From assembly GCF_039962115.1 (NCBI RefSeq), contig NZ_JAMPKJ010000051.1, positions 1-42,187 of the forward strand: a DNA stretch of 42,187 bases. Reading direction: 5' to 3'. The number at the start of each line of letters is the position of its first letter. Position 1 is the stretch's first letter. The notes beneath the pieces are model-generated. The model was not told where the DNA came from. It saw only the letters and a program-made list of their open reading frames with translations, and did no database searches. Source of the DNA: Funiculus sociatus GB2-C1 (GTDB taxonomy: Bacteria > Cyanobacteriota > Cyanobacteriia > Cyanobacteriales > FACHB-T130). This document shows positions 7,722 to 17,732 of the stretch, piece by piece. Both the position numbers and the translations under genes were made by a program.

Positions 7722-10700
7722 TTATTGAATGCGAGGACATTCCCGACTCATAACGAGTTTCCCATTCGGCAGTCGATACACCCCTTGGGGTTCAACAATT
7801 GGGTCGCCTTTTTGCCAAGGACGATTCGGATTGGTATTTGACGATGTACTGTCGCTGGGTAAAGTTTCTATGTCTACTGTAGGAAAGGTAGACATCTGGG
7901 CATCTCCGGGGCGTTGCGGCAATCCACCAGTCCCTGTGATGGTGAAGCTTCCCTTGGTTGGTTGATTGCGGCGGACAATGCAGCTATTTGCCAGGAGGCT
8001 GTCAGTGTTAATTTGATTATCGGGTAACTCGGCGAGGCTGTTTTGGATAAAGCTGACATCGGGTGTAGTGATGACTCCACTGACAGCGCCACTGGCATTG
8101 ATATCTACTTGGTTATTGTTCTCAAGGGTATCGGGGCCAGTGCCTTTTGGTGCAGGGGAATAAGCAAAACCGAAGAAGATGGGAGTTTTTAATGTGATGT
8201 CCCCGCCTTTGCCATCACGAGCAAAAGCAAGGATGTCGCTGTCGTCAAAGGCAATAATGGTGTTAGCAGTGAGGTTAATGTTACCGCCACCGCCGGCACC
8301 AGAGGCAACATCGGTTCTGATATCGCTATCACCCAACAGACGGATGTCAGAAGCGGTGATGGTAATACCACCTCCAGCCGATTGAATCGCAGATGTTTCA
8401 ATCGAGCCATTGTTGGCGGTAAATTGGCCAGTATTAATGGTGATATTCCCGGCTGGTGCTGCACCTGTTGATTGGGCAAGTAAACTTGCTTGGTTAGTTA
8501 GGTTGAAGGATTGTGTGGCGTTGATGGTGAGATTGCCGCCGAAGCCGTCGGGGTTCGGGGAGAAGGTGGAGGCTGATATAGTCGCGCCGTCAGCAATGGT
8601 TAGTCGTTGTGTGTCAATGCTTAAGTTTCCCGCTTCCCCTGCGCCTGTAGTTTCCACAGAAAGTTGACCTGTCCCTTGAATGGTTATGGCTTCTGGTGCA
8701 GTGATGCTTAAGCTTCCCCCCTGACCGCTACCAGAGGTGGCGGCGGAGATTTTGGCGTTATCTTGAAGGTTAATGGTCAAATTCTGTCCGTTGTTAAATG
8801 GTTGCAGAGTTAATGACCCGGCTGGAGCAACACCTTGGGTTTCAGCTAATAAGCCAATCTCTGTACCTTTAAGGTTAATTTGAGAGGCATTCACCTCAAT
8901 ACTGCCACCCCGTCCTGAACTCCTGGCAGTAGCACTGGTGGTGATTGAGCCATTGTTGGCGGTTAGCTGTTCAGTGTTAATGGCTACATTCCCCGCAGGT
9001 GCTGCACCATTTGACTGGGCAAGTAAACGCGCTTGATTGGTGAGATTGAAGGATTGTGTGGCGTTGATGGTGAGATTGCCGCCTGTCCCGGAAGCGTAAG
9101 GGGAGGAAGTAGAAGCGGACACAGTAGCGCCGTCAGAAATGTTGAGCTTTTGTGTCTCAATTGTCAAGCCTCCCGCTTTCCCTGCACCTGTTGTCTCAAC
9201 TGAGAGTTGACCTAACCCCCGAATGGTTACAGCTTCTGGTGCTGTGACTCTTAAGCTTCCCCCCTCACCACTGTCAGAAGTGGAAGCAGAAATTTGCGGG
9301 TTATCTTGGAGATTTACACTCAGGGTTTGCCCGTTGTTAAAGGGTTTTAGGGTTAATGAGCCGGCGGGTGCTGCGCTTTGGGTTTGGGCAAATAAACCAC
9401 TGGTGTTACCCGATAGGTTGATTTGAGAGGCATTGACGTTGACGCTGCCACCAGGTTCATTAGTGGTGGCGGTGGCGGTAGCGGTGGCAGAAACTTTGGC
9501 TCCTCTCTCAAGGGTGAGAGTCTCCGTTGTAATTTCCACGTCACCTGCGGCACCAGCCCCACTTGTCTCCACAGACACTTGCGCTTCATTTAAAAGGTTC
9601 AACTGTGGGGTATTAATTGTCACGTCACCTGCCCTACCGGCACCTGTAGATTGGGCAAGTAAACTCGCTTGATTGGTGAGGTTAAACGATTCTGTGGCGT
9701 TGATGGTGATATTACCGCCAATTCCAGCTGGATTGGCGGAAGAGGTGGATGCCGAGATAGTCGCACCATCAGCAATGGTGAGTCGTTGTGTATCAATTCT
9801 CAAGTCTCCCGCAGCACCATCACCTGTGGTTTGAACCGCCAGTTGACCATAACCTTGAATGGTTATGGCTTCTGGTGCTTGTACAATCAGGTTTCCTCCT
9901 TTACCACTTCCAGTTGTGGACGCAGAGACTTGAGATTGGGGCGCTAAGGTGAGGTTGAGGGTGGATTGATTCTGATAGGGTTTTAGGGTTAAGGTTCCGG
10001 CGGGTGATTGTCCTTGAGTTTCGGCAAAGACACCTACGACTCCGGCTAAATCCATAGTGGAGGCATTTAAGGTGATACTGCCACTCCCTTCGGTATTGGT
10101 GGCGGTATTAGTGGCAGTGGCAGTGATGCGGGCGGTGTCGGAGAGGGTTAAGGTGGGGGTATTGATAATAATGCTGCCAGCTTGACCTGCATTACTGGTT
10201 TCTACTGAGAGAACTGGGGAAAAGTCATTCACACCGATGCCGAGATTGACGGCGGTGGAGGCATTGGCTGTAATTGTTCCGCTATTGCCACTGCCTTCGG
10301 TTAAGGCAAAAAGTTGTGCGCCTCTGGTAATGGTTAAGGTGGAGGTGTCTAGGGTAATGTTTCCAGCTTTTCCAGTTCCTGTGGTTTCTGTGGTAATGGT
10401 GCCTTGCCCCTGAATTGTGATGGCGTTGGGAGCCTTAATTTCTATATTCCCGCCGATGCCAAGGTTTGAAGTGGAAGCAGATATCTGCGCTCCTTCTTGG
10501 AACAAGATAGATAAGGTTTGCCCATCATCATAGGGTTGAAGGGTTAGGTTTCCAGCACCTCCGCTACTGCTGGTTTGGGCAGATAAACTACTCGAAGGAG
10601 CGAGCCGTACAACTGGTGCCTTGAGGGTGATATTTCCTGCCTGCCCTGTACTGCTAGTGTTACTGATGATTTGACTGTTGTTGAAACTGACGATACCGGG

Positions 10701-13562
10701 ACTGGCAATGGTAATACTCCCGGCAGGATTGTCTCCACGGGTATCACTTTGGATCACGCTCTTGCGAAACGTGAGACTGCCCGTGCTGGTGACTGCCACA
10801 TTTCCAGCCTGCCCTCTGTCATTCAAAGGAATCGTAATAGAGCGACAATTCTCACACAATATTACTTTGACCTGTTGGGCTGTCAGGATGTTGGTCTCGT
10901 CGATTCGTAGGTCGCCAAATCCATTGATCTCCACATCCCCAGAGTTGCCACCCGACGCGATCGTGTTAATGGTCAATCCGGATACACCGCTCCCTGCCTC
11001 TAGCGTTACTTTGCCGCCATTCCCTGAATCTCCCAGCTCAGAAACGGCAAACGAACTCAGAACGGAATTACTGCCGGAAATTGTTCCCCTCCTGGCACTT
11101 AAATGAATGATTCCTCCATTCCCCGAGGAGGAGTCCGAGAACGAGATCGAGTCCGAGAACGAGTTATCGAGGGAAATATTACCGGAGTTAGTAGCGAAGG
11201 AAATCACCCCCCCATTCCCTGCATTTCCCGAGCCCGAGAACGAGTACCAGTAAGAGCTTGAGGACGAGTTTGAGTTATTGAGGGAGATATTGCCGGAGTT
11301 AGTAGCGAAGGAAATCACCCCCCCATTCCCCCCATTTCCCGAGCCCGAGGACGAGTTCGAGTTATTGAGGGAGATATTACCGGAGTTAGTAGCGAAGGAA
11401 ATTACCCCCCCATTCCCCGCATTTCCCGAGTCCGAGGACGAGTAAGAGGACGAGTAAGAGCTTGAGGACGAGTTATCGAGGGAAATATTGCCGGAGTTAG
11501 TAGCGAAGGAAATCACCCCCCCATTCCCCGCATTTCCCAAGTCCGAGTCCGAGGATGAGGACGAGTCCGAGGGCGAGTACGAGAGAGAGATATTGCCGGA
11601 GTTAGTAGCGAAGGAAATCGCCCCCCCATTCCCCGCATTTCCCGAGTCCGAGTTTGAGTACGAAATCGAGTACAAGTCCGATTTCGAGTCCGAGAACGAG
11701 TTATCGAGGGAGATATTGCCGGAGTTAGTAATGAAGGAAATTACCCCCCCATTCCCTGCATTTCCTGAGCCCGAGGACGAGTGCGATTTCGAGTCCGAGA
11801 ACGAGTTATCGAGGGAGATGTTGCCGGAGTTAGTAGCGAAGGAAATCCCCCCCCCATTCCCCGCATTTCTGTCCGAGTACGAGTACGAGAACGAGGACGA
11901 GTTTGAGGACGAGTTATCGAGGGAGATGTTGCCGGAGTTAGTAGCGAAGGAAATCATCCCCCCATTCCCCGCATTTGCCGAGTCCGAGTCCGAGTACGAG
12001 GACGAGTTTATAGAGATGTGGTTTAGGGCATTACCAACGGCTATGTCTCCCCGCCCATATACCCGAATATCTCCCCCATTTGCCCCAGTATTACTTGTGC
12101 TGGTAGTTACACTCCCTCGAATGGATATCGTTCCTGGCAAGGTGTTAGGGCTAAACTGATTGGTTAACAACACCAGCCCCGCTGGTTGGGTAACCTGAAT
12201 ATTGCCATTGACCGTGATGTTGGCGCTAGTAGCCATTTGGTTCGCAATCGGCAGAGGCGGAGTTCCCGGTAAAAATCGATTGGTTGGCAAGCCACCCAAC
12301 CCTGCCCAATCCACTCCGGCTCTCACATCCAACGTGGCTTGTGTGCTGCCATCGATCGTAATCGGAACCAGAACCGGATCTACACTTCTGACGGAGCCAT
12401 CGCTGTTCAGGGTCGCTTTATAGTCCGTCAAATTAACCGTTGCCAAATCAGCGTAAGTTCTGCTGCCATTAAATAAGTTCGTATTGGTGGGATTAATCGT
12501 GGTGGCAGCATCCCCGGTTCCTGTAATGGTAACACTGCCCAGAGTGACACTTCCGCCTGCCAGAATATGCAGTGAAGCCCCTTGATAATCTCCCAAGGTT
12601 ACATCGCCATTGGAGAGAATAATCGGGTCATGGGGGCTGTATAAATTGCCCAAACTGCCATCTAACCGTTCAATGCTAAAATTGCCACCACTCCAAAAGT
12701 GAGCATCACCGCCCACCGTCTGATCGGAGCGCAGCACTAAGTTCCCGCCTGCAAGCAACCCACTATAGGGGTGACTTAGGGCAGCAATATCAATTCCCTG
12801 ATTCCCCTGCACCAGCAGATTTCCCCCAGCCGAGGCGATGAAGGGAATCGCAGGACTATCGCGCACTTTCACCGTATCCTGCGCTTCTAATGTCAAATCT
12901 CCCCAAGAGAGTAACTGCCCCTGTAAGTCCAGATTGCCAGCCGCCAGAGTCAGATTTTTCCCAGTTGCTAAATTCCCTTGGTTAATAATCGAACCTGGTT
13001 GATTGGCACCCTGACTAAAAAACAGTGCTCCCGGACTCACAGAAAGTAAACTACTCGTTTGCGGTTCTGCGGCACTGAAATAACCACTATCCCCCAACTC
13101 TATGCCATCAGCTGTTGTCGCCACAAATGACCCCTGGATATCCAAACTCGCATTGGGGCCAAATACAATCCCGTTAGGATTGAGCAAAAACAAATTCGCC
13201 CCACCCAAAACTCCTAACCTGCCGAAAATATTAGAGACATTGCTGCCCGTGACGCGAGTTAAGATGTTCTCAATTCCAGTGGGATTGGCAAAATAAGCCC
13301 CCCTGCCTGACCCCACATTAAACTCCCCAAAACTGTGGAACAGGTTAGCACCGCGAGTTGCTCCAGCATCTATCCGGTCACTAGGAATACCCTGTATATT
13401 GACATTGGGCGTAACGACAGAACCTTCAGCACCCAGCGTATTATCAGGCACTATCTGAGCTAAAACACTCCCCCCCACTGCGGCAAAGAGTGTCCCAAAT
13501 ATTGCAACGCTACCAAAAAGCTTCAACTGCCAACCCAGACTGAGCCAGCTAAACTTTGTCAC
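7722..13562 (-). CDS. TpsA haemagglutinin-like exoprotein
   Basis: A secreted beta-helix adhesin or exoprotein of about 1,946 aa. Just after the signal peptide it has the TPS secretion domain (QIVPDNTLGAEGSVV, then LFHSFGEFNVGSGRGAYF, NIFGRLGVLGGANLFLLNP and NGIVFGPNASLDI, with the NPNGI motif). Two repeat arrays follow (separate entries), and then the usual cyanobacterial C-terminus with one Cys (SCIVRR) and a second near the end (SRECPRIQ). I prefer the GTG at 13560-13562 as start because GGAGG lies eight bases before it and it gives a compact signal peptide (TKFSWLSLGWQ to SVLA). An ATG at 13662-13664 would add 34 residues. Partner of the adjacent TpsB; divergent from the CHAT gene. Confidence 0.9.
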   Translation of the reverse strand: MTKFSWLSLGWQLKLFGSVAIFGTLFAAVGGSVLAQIVPDNTLGAEGSVVTPNVNIQGIPSDRIDAGATRGANLFHSFGEFNVGSGRGAYFANPTGIENILTRVTGSNVSNIFGRLGVLGGANLFLLNPNGIVFGPNASLDIQGSFVATTADGIELGDSGYFSAAEPQTSSLLSVSPGALFFSQGANQPGSIINQGNLATGKNLTLAAGNLDLQGQLLSWGDLTLEAQDTVKVRDSPAIPFIASAGGNLLVQGNQGIDIAALSHPYSGLLAGGNLVLRSDQTVGGDAHFWSGGNFSIERLDGSLGNLYSPHDPIILSNGDVTLGDYQGASLHILAGGSVTLGSVTITGTGDAATTINPTNTNLFNGSRTYADLATVNLTDYKATLNSDGSVRSVDPVLVPITIDGSTQATLDVRAGVDWAGLGGLPTNRFLPGTPPLPIANQMATSANITVNGNIQVTQPAGLVLLTNQFSPNTLPGTISIRGSVTTSTSNTGANGGDIRVYGRGDIAVGNALNHISINSSSYSDSDSANAGNGGMISFATNSGNISLDNSSSNSSSFSYSYSDRNAGNGGGISFATNSGNISLDNSFSDSKSHSSSGSGNAGNGGVISFITNSGNISLDNSFSDSKSDLYSISYSNSDSGNAGNGGAISFATNSGNISLSYSPSDSSSSSDSDLGNAGNGGVISFATNSGNISLDNSSSSSYSSSYSSSDSGNAGNGGVISFATNSGNISLNNSNSSSGSGNGGNGGVISFATNSGNISLNNSNSSSSSYWYSFSGSGNAGNGGVISFATNSGNISLDNSFSDSISFSDSSSGNGGIIHLSARRGTISGSNSVLSSFAVSELGDSGNGGKVTLEAGSGVSGLTINTIASGGNSGDVEINGFGDLRIDETNILTAQQVKVILCENCRSITIPLNDRGQAGNVAVTSTGSLTFRKSVIQSDTRGDNPAGSITIASPGIVSFNNSQIISNTSSTGQAGNITLKAPVVRLAPSSSLSAQTSSSGGAGNLTLQPYDDGQTLSILFQEGAQISASTSNLGIGGNIEIKAPNAITIQGQGTITTETTGTGKAGNITLDTSTLTITRGAQLFALTEGSGNSGTITANASTAVNLGIGVNDFSPVLSVETSNAGQAGSIIINTPTLTLSDTARITATATNTATNTEGSGSITLNASTMDLAGVVGVFAETQGQSPAGTLTLKPYQNQSTLNLTLAPQSQVSASTTGSGKGGNLIVQAPEAITIQGYGQLAVQTTGDGAAGDLRIDTQRLTIADGATISASTSSANPAGIGGNITINATESFNLTNQASLLAQSTGAGRAGDVTINTPQLNLLNEAQVSVETSGAGAAGDVEITTETLTLERGAKVSATATATATTNEPGGSVNVNASQINLSGNTSGLFAQTQSAAPAGSLTLKPFNNGQTLSVNLQDNPQISASTSDSGEGGSLRVTAPEAVTIRGLGQLSVETTGAGKAGGLTIETQKLNISDGATVSASTSSPYASGTGGNLTINATQSFNLTNQARLLAQSNGAAPAGNVAINTEQLTANNGSITTSATARSSGRGGSIEVNASQINLKGTEIGLLAETQGVAPAGSLTLQPFNNGQNLTINLQDNAKISAATSGSGQGGSLSITAPEAITIQGTGQLSVETTGAGEAGNLSIDTQRLTIADGATISASTFSPNPDGFGGNLTINATQSFNLTNQASLLAQSTGAAPAGNITINTGQFTANNGSIETSAIQSAGGGITITASDIRLLGDSDIRTDVASGAGGGGNINLTANTIIAFDDSDILAFARDGKGGDITLKTPIFFGFAYSPAPKGTGPDTLENNNQVDINASGAVSGVITTPDVSFIQNSLAELPDNQINTDSLLANSCIVRRNQPTKGSFTITGTGGLPQRPGDAQMSTFPTVDIETLPSDSTSSNTNPNRPWQKGDPIVEPQGVYRLPNGKLVMSRECPRIQ
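8400..10560 (-). repeat. long imperfect protein repeats in TpsA (about four units)
   Basis: Four units of roughly 115-175 aa share the order LxPxxNGQTLxxNLQ, ISASTSxSGxGGxL, APEAITIxGxGQLSVET, LTIADGATISAS and, in three units, NLTNQASLLAQS. They are typical beta-helix coils of haemagglutinin-like proteins and at the DNA level are alike enough to recombine with each other. Confidence 0.8.
11120..12010 (-). repeat. eight Ser/Asp-rich repeats in TpsA with a hexanucleotide spacer pattern
   Basis: Eight copies of the core NAGNGGVISFATNSGNISL alternate with spacers of about 9-21 residues made almost only of Ser, Asp, Tyr, Phe and Asn. On the plus strand the spacers read as runs of GAGNNC (GAGTCC, GAGGAC, GAGTAC, GAGAAC), a 6-base pattern, so gain or loss of units keeps the frame. 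The spacers differ in length between units while the core is almost constant. Confidence 0.9.
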
Positions 13563-13808
13563 AGCTAAAGCCTCCAAAGGTAACTCAAGGTATGCAACCC
13601 AACTGAACCTATGCCGTGCCTGCCCACATTCCACTCCAGCCACAGACTCTCTTAGCCATCTCATGGGTGGAACTAAGGCTTATTTATGCAGAAATCCGGC
13701 TAATGTCAACTAAAGATTACCAAAATTAATAAAGCCGCGTGCAACTTCAGCTACAAATAAACTTAAAACTTCCGCTAAAATTCTCCTGGCAACCTACCCT
13801 ATCCTCCT

Positions 13809-16520
13809 ATGCCAAACCGACATCGCCAATTCCGTGTCCGTCGCGTTTTGGTAGTTTTATTCCTGAGCAGCCTCACATTTTGTCTGTGGCTGAATCATGT
13901 TCCCTTCACCGCTTTGCAGGCAACATGGGGAGAAGTAGCAACCGCACAGTCTTCCAATGCAAGCCAACTCGTACAGCAAGGAATTGAACAATATAAGACA
14001 GGAGACGTGCAAGGAGCGATCGCATCTTGGCAAACGGCATTAACTGCCTATCAAACCACCAAGAACCTCGCTAACGTGGCAATTGTTCAAGAAAAACTAG
14101 CAATAGCTTACCGACAAATCGGTCAGTTCGAGCAAGCGATCAACCATTGGAAACAAGCGATCGCGTCCTATCGCCAACTCCGAGATATCACTAAGGTAGG
14201 ACAGTTGCTCACAGAACTTGCTCAAACCTACAGCCGATTGGGGCAGAATAAAGAAGCGATCGCACTTTTATGCGGTGCTTCAGAAACTGATGAAGATTGC
14301 CTTGAAAGTGAAGGCAGTGCTTTGCAAATTGTCCGAAAGTTTCAAAATAAACAGGGAGAAGCGGCGGCTTTAGGAAGCTTGGGAGAAGCGTATCGTCTCA
14401 GAGGAAAGTTTGACAAAGCGATTGAAACTCTCTTAGCTAGCTTAAAGATTGCCCAGGATATTAATCTCTCAAGTTATCGCTCCTCAGTACTGAATAGTCT
14501 AGGCAATGCTTACTTCAGTAAAGCTCAACTCAACGAGAAGCGTGCTGATTCTGCTCAGTTAAGAGGTGCAGAGACTAAGGAGAGTAAATTCATTGAAAAA
14601 GCTAGGTCTGATTACACAAAAGCTTTGGAATATTTTAACAACAGTCTCCAACTGACCCGCACTCAAAACGACCCATCGGGTCAAATGCAGGGACTTATCA
14701 ACTTGATTCAACTTTATTACCGCCAAAAAGATTCAAAGTTACTTAATAGCGCTAATGAGGCAGAGCAAAAAGTACAAGAGGCTCTAGTCTTGCTTGAGAG
14801 GATACCAGATTCTCCAAATAAAGTCTATTCGTCAATTGATTTAGCCGAACTCGAACAACCTGTACTTGTTGCTTCTAGTAATTTCACTTCGTTTCAGGCT
14901 CAATGTTCACCGCGTCAACTCAATGATTCACAATCTGAAGAACTCCTCAAAAAAGCTATTTTTATTGCTCAAAGCCTTGAAGATTCTCGCTCAGAATCGT
15001 TTGCGTTAGGTAAACTCGGTCATCTCTACGAGTGCCGCAAGAACTACGATAAAGCCTTAGATTTCACCAAACAAGCACGCTTGGCAGCCGACCAAAACTT
15101 ACGTGCTAAAGATAGCCTTTATTTGTGGGAGTGGCAGGCGGGACGAATTTTTAAGGCACAAGCGAAAGAATCTGAGGCAAATAGTGCTTACGAACGCGCA
15201 ATTATGACCTTAGGAGATATCCGAGGCAGTCTGTTACTTGCAGAGCGAGACTTGCAATTTAGTTTTCGGGACACCATTAGTCCTCTCTACCGAGAGTTTG
15301 CTCAGTTAAAGCTAGAACGTGCTGAATCACTACCCATTACAAGTCAAGAGTACCAAAAGGAACTGGATTCTGCACTTGATGCCATTGATTCTTTGAAACT
15401 AGCAGAATTGCAAAATTACTTCGGTAATGATTGTGTCTTTACCGTTTTTGATAAAGAACGAGTTGATGACTTAGAAACAGAAGATACCGCTGTCTTTAGT
15501 TCTATCATCCTGGAAGACCGAACGGCAATTGTGGTGAGTCTCCCGAATCCTGAACATAAATTTAACCCTAGGACTGAAACAAGGTTGAAGAAGTTTCAGT
15601 GGATAAACGATAGTAAAAAACTTAGAGAAGAAATAAAAAAATTCCGTCTAGATATACAAAAATTCTATGACCCCACTGACCCTTTTTTAAGACCAGCAGA
15701 GAATCTATATAATTGGATTATTCGCCCTTTCACCTCCGATTTAGACTCAGCACAAATCAAAACTCTCGTCTTCATCCAAGATGGACTCTTACGCAGTGTA
15801 CCGATGGCTGCACTCCATGATGGTCAGGAATTTCTCGTTCAGAAATACGCCATTGCTACAACTCCTGGTCTACGCTTGACATCTCCTAAACCTGTAGATT
15901 TTCAAGGGCTGCGGACGCTAGCTTTAGGATTAAGCGAAGCCGCTACCGTTGATGGTGAAAAATTTAAGCCTTTGGAAAATGTCACTGATGAACTTGAGCA
16001 AGTCACGCAGCTATTTCCCGGTAGCAAGAAACTCTTGAATGAACAATTTACTCGTCAGAGCTTAGAGCAACAACTTAAACAAGCAGTTTACCCGATTATT
16101 CACATTGCCACTCACGGTCAATTTGGGACTATTCCAGAAGATAGCTTTTTAGTTACGGGTAATAATCAGAAGATTACAATTACTGAGCTAGAGAGTGACA
16201 TCCGCCGCTTCAGTGGAGGTTCGGAGCCAGTAGAGTTGCTTGCACTCACGGCTTGTCAAACGGGTATAGGAGATGACCGTGCGACGCTCGGTATGGCTGG
16301 CATTACGGTGCAAGCAGGCGTCAGAAGTGCTTTGGCTTCTCTTTGGTATATTGACGATGCTTTTACACAAGAATTAGTCGCTAAGTTTTACGATAACTTG
16401 CGATCGCAAATGAGCAAAGCAGAAGCTCTCAAGGAAGCGCAGAAGGCACTGATTAATCAAAACAAGAATATTCACCCCGCTCAATGGGCACCCTTTATCC
16501 TCATCGGTAACTGGCTATAG
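13809..16520 (+). CDS. secreted TPR-CHAT protein (caspase-like peptidase domain), 903 aa
   Basis: The N-terminus is a signal peptide or anchor (RRVLVVLFLSSLTFCLWL). It is followed by tetratricopeptide repeats from about residue 55 to 480 (VQQGIEQYKTGDVQGAIASW, QIGQFEQAINHWKQAI, GSLGEAYRLRGKFDKAI, LGHLYECRKNYDKAL). The C-terminal 300 residues are a CHAT domain with the catalytic dyad His769 (HIATHGQF) and Cys816 (LTACQTGIGD), closing with PAQWAPFILIGNWL. CHAT domains are clan CD (caspase/separase-like) cysteine peptidases. The gene is divergent from tpsA across about 245 bp, which probably holds both promoters. CHAT-TPR genes commonly accompany haemagglutinin loci in cyanobacteria; a role in processing or sensing the exoprotein is inference. 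Confidence 0.9.
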   Translation: MPNRHRQFRVRRVLVVLFLSSLTFCLWLNHVPFTALQATWGEVATAQSSNASQLVQQGIEQYKTGDVQGAIASWQTALTAYQTTKNLANVAIVQEKLAIAYRQIGQFEQAINHWKQAIASYRQLRDITKVGQLLTELAQTYSRLGQNKEAIALLCGASETDEDCLESEGSALQIVRKFQNKQGEAAALGSLGEAYRLRGKFDKAIETLLASLKIAQDINLSSYRSSVLNSLGNAYFSKAQLNEKRADSAQLRGAETKESKFIEKARSDYTKALEYFNNSLQLTRTQNDPSGQMQGLINLIQLYYRQKDSKLLNSANEAEQKVQEALVLLERIPDSPNKVYSSIDLAELEQPVLVASSNFTSFQAQCSPRQLNDSQSEELLKKAIFIAQSLEDSRSESFALGKLGHLYECRKNYDKALDFTKQARLAADQNLRAKDSLYLWEWQAGRIFKAQAKESEANSAYERAIMTLGDIRGSLLLAERDLQFSFRDTISPLYREFAQLKLERAESLPITSQEYQKELDSALDAIDSLKLAELQNYFGNDCVFTVFDKERVDDLETEDTAVFSSIILEDRTAIVVSLPNPEHKFNPRTETRLKKFQWINDSKKLREEIKKFRLDIQKFYDPTDPFLRPAENLYNWIIRPFTSDLDSAQIKTLVFIQDGLLRSVPMAALHDGQEFLVQKYAIATTPGLRLTSPKPVDFQGLRTLALGLSEAATVDGEKFKPLENVTDELEQVTQLFPGSKKLLNEQFTRQSLEQQLKQAVYPIIHIATHGQFGTIPEDSFLVTGNNQKITITELESDIRRFSGGSEPVELLALTACQTGIGDDRATLGMAGITVQAGVRSALASLWYIDDAFTQELVAKFYDNLRSQMSKAEALKEAQKALINQNKNIHPAQWAPFILIGNWL

Positions 16521-16609
16521 GGCGAGTTCACAAGGTAGAAGGCTTTCAGGTTTTCTCTTCTCCCCTTGTGCCCTTTGCTCCTGCCTTGGAGCTTTTTTTG
16601 TAAGGTTGG

Positions 16610-17392
16610 TTAGCGTGCGTTGTTTGCAATCTGCTTCAAGTTTTCAATCCGTTTTGCGATCGCGTCCTGTTCTTTTGGTGGCAATTCTGGTGTAGTTTTT
16701 GGTGCTTCCCACTGAGCCAAATCGTTTAACAGAGTTGAACCCACCTCTCCCAGTTTTGAAGGTTCAGCCAGTTTAAGCGCTTCACCTAGCGCGTTGTACC
16801 ATAAACCTGCCTTAGCATAGATATTAGCTTTCTCAGCCCTATTTACTGCGCTGTTCAATTCACTTTGCACAGCGGCAGGCATTCCTACAACCTCAATAGT
16901 TGCCTTGCTTACTAAATCACCTGATGGGTTATCTGGATCACAATGAATCACAACCTGCCAGAGATATTCTTTCCCAGGTTGCAGCCCTAGTTCGCTATCC
17001 GAGAACGGGGCTAACTTCATAATCCCTGGTGAACTCTGCAAGGACATCTTGCGAACTTCTTTGGGTTTACTGCCTGGAACCCACTCGTAAATCGTGAATT
17101 GCATTGGCTTGGAGGCAGAGTCAGGAGGGACAAACCAAGCAAATGTAGGATGTCGAGAAATTGTCCGCCCAACATAGTTGCGAGAGGCAAGTGCGGTTAG
17201 CGGCAGACCTCCTCCAGAACACCCTCTAGTTGTGCCTCCATCCGATCTTCTTTCTGGAGGAACGGGCTTTTGATCGCCAGGCGCATAACCCGCTAAAGCT
17301 GCCGGAGTTACAATCAGTGCTAAGCTTAGGGCACAACTGGTGACCAGTTTGGCTTTGATGCGTTTGTTCAATAACCCTTGAATTGAAATCAT
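16610..17392 (-). CDS. DUF928 family secreted protein, 260 aa
   Basis: The product starts with a signal peptide (KLVTSCALSLALIVTPAALA). It has the DUF928 pattern: RGCSGGGLPLTAL near residue 57, TISRHPTFAWFVPP, a Pro/Gly-rich beta-sandwich-like middle (FTIYEWVPGS, LAPFSDSELGLQPGKEYLWQ) and an Ala-rich helical end with TPR-like character (AEKANIYAKAGLWYNALGEAL). The family is known from cyanobacteria and has no assigned biochemical role, but its genes often lie near CHAT and TPS genes, as here. It converges on the CHAT gene, with about 90 bp between the stops. Start ATG at 17390-17392. Confidence 0.85.
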   Translation of the reverse strand: MISIQGLLNKRIKAKLVTSCALSLALIVTPAALAGYAPGDQKPVPPERRSDGGTTRGCSGGGLPLTALASRNYVGRTISRHPTFAWFVPPDSASKPMQFTIYEWVPGSKPKEVRKMSLQSSPGIMKLAPFSDSELGLQPGKEYLWQVVIHCDPDNPSGDLVSKATIEVVGMPAAVQSELNSAVNRAEKANIYAKAGLWYNALGEALKLAEPSKLGEVGSTLLNDLAQWEAPKTTPELPPKEQDAIAKRIENLKQIANNAR

Positions 17393-17732
17393 AATCTTGG
17401 TTGAGCAAACGTTGATTTAAATTAAAATATACAAACAAGAGTGCCGATATTTCGTTTATCATTACTGCCAATTTGATGGTTAGCCTAAGAAATGTGACTG
17501 GCTGAGTTGAATCACAATCATTGCTGAAGTTTGCATGAGATTTGCACAGAAGAGCAACGTCATAATCTCATTGGTGACAAGTTAAGGCTGAGTGCCAGTT
17601 GGGTGTGATTATAATTCTTACGCCATTTTTTCTATCCTTAGAGGCATTGACAAAATTGACTCACTCATATTTACATTTTCAGGAATGATCTCACATTCAG
17701 TAAACCGAAAATGAAAGCGATCGCGTCTTAAC
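17393..17732. other. 340-bp intergenic gap between DUF928 and the kinase
   Basis: No gene or strong hairpin seen. It must hold the DUF928 promoter and the end of the kinase transcript. One HIP1-related site (GCGATCGCG) lies near 17718. Confidence 0.4.

Noticed and set aside
10678-11106. Plus-strand frame of 142 aa inside tpsA
   Set aside because: Antisense shadow of the beta-helix coding region with no family resemblance; similar shadows occur along the whole gene.
11488-12159. Long plus-strand reading frame (223 aa, Glu/Pro-rich repeats) opposite the TpsA repeats
   Set aside because: It is the mirror of the hexanucleotide repeat array: the low-complexity pattern lacks stops on both strands. 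It has no ribosome site or recognisable domain, and TpsA accounts for the DNA.
13563-13664. ATG start of tpsA at 13662-13664
   Set aside because: It would put 34 residues before the signal peptide; the GTG at 13560-13562 has GGAGG at proper spacing. Not excluded, only less likely.
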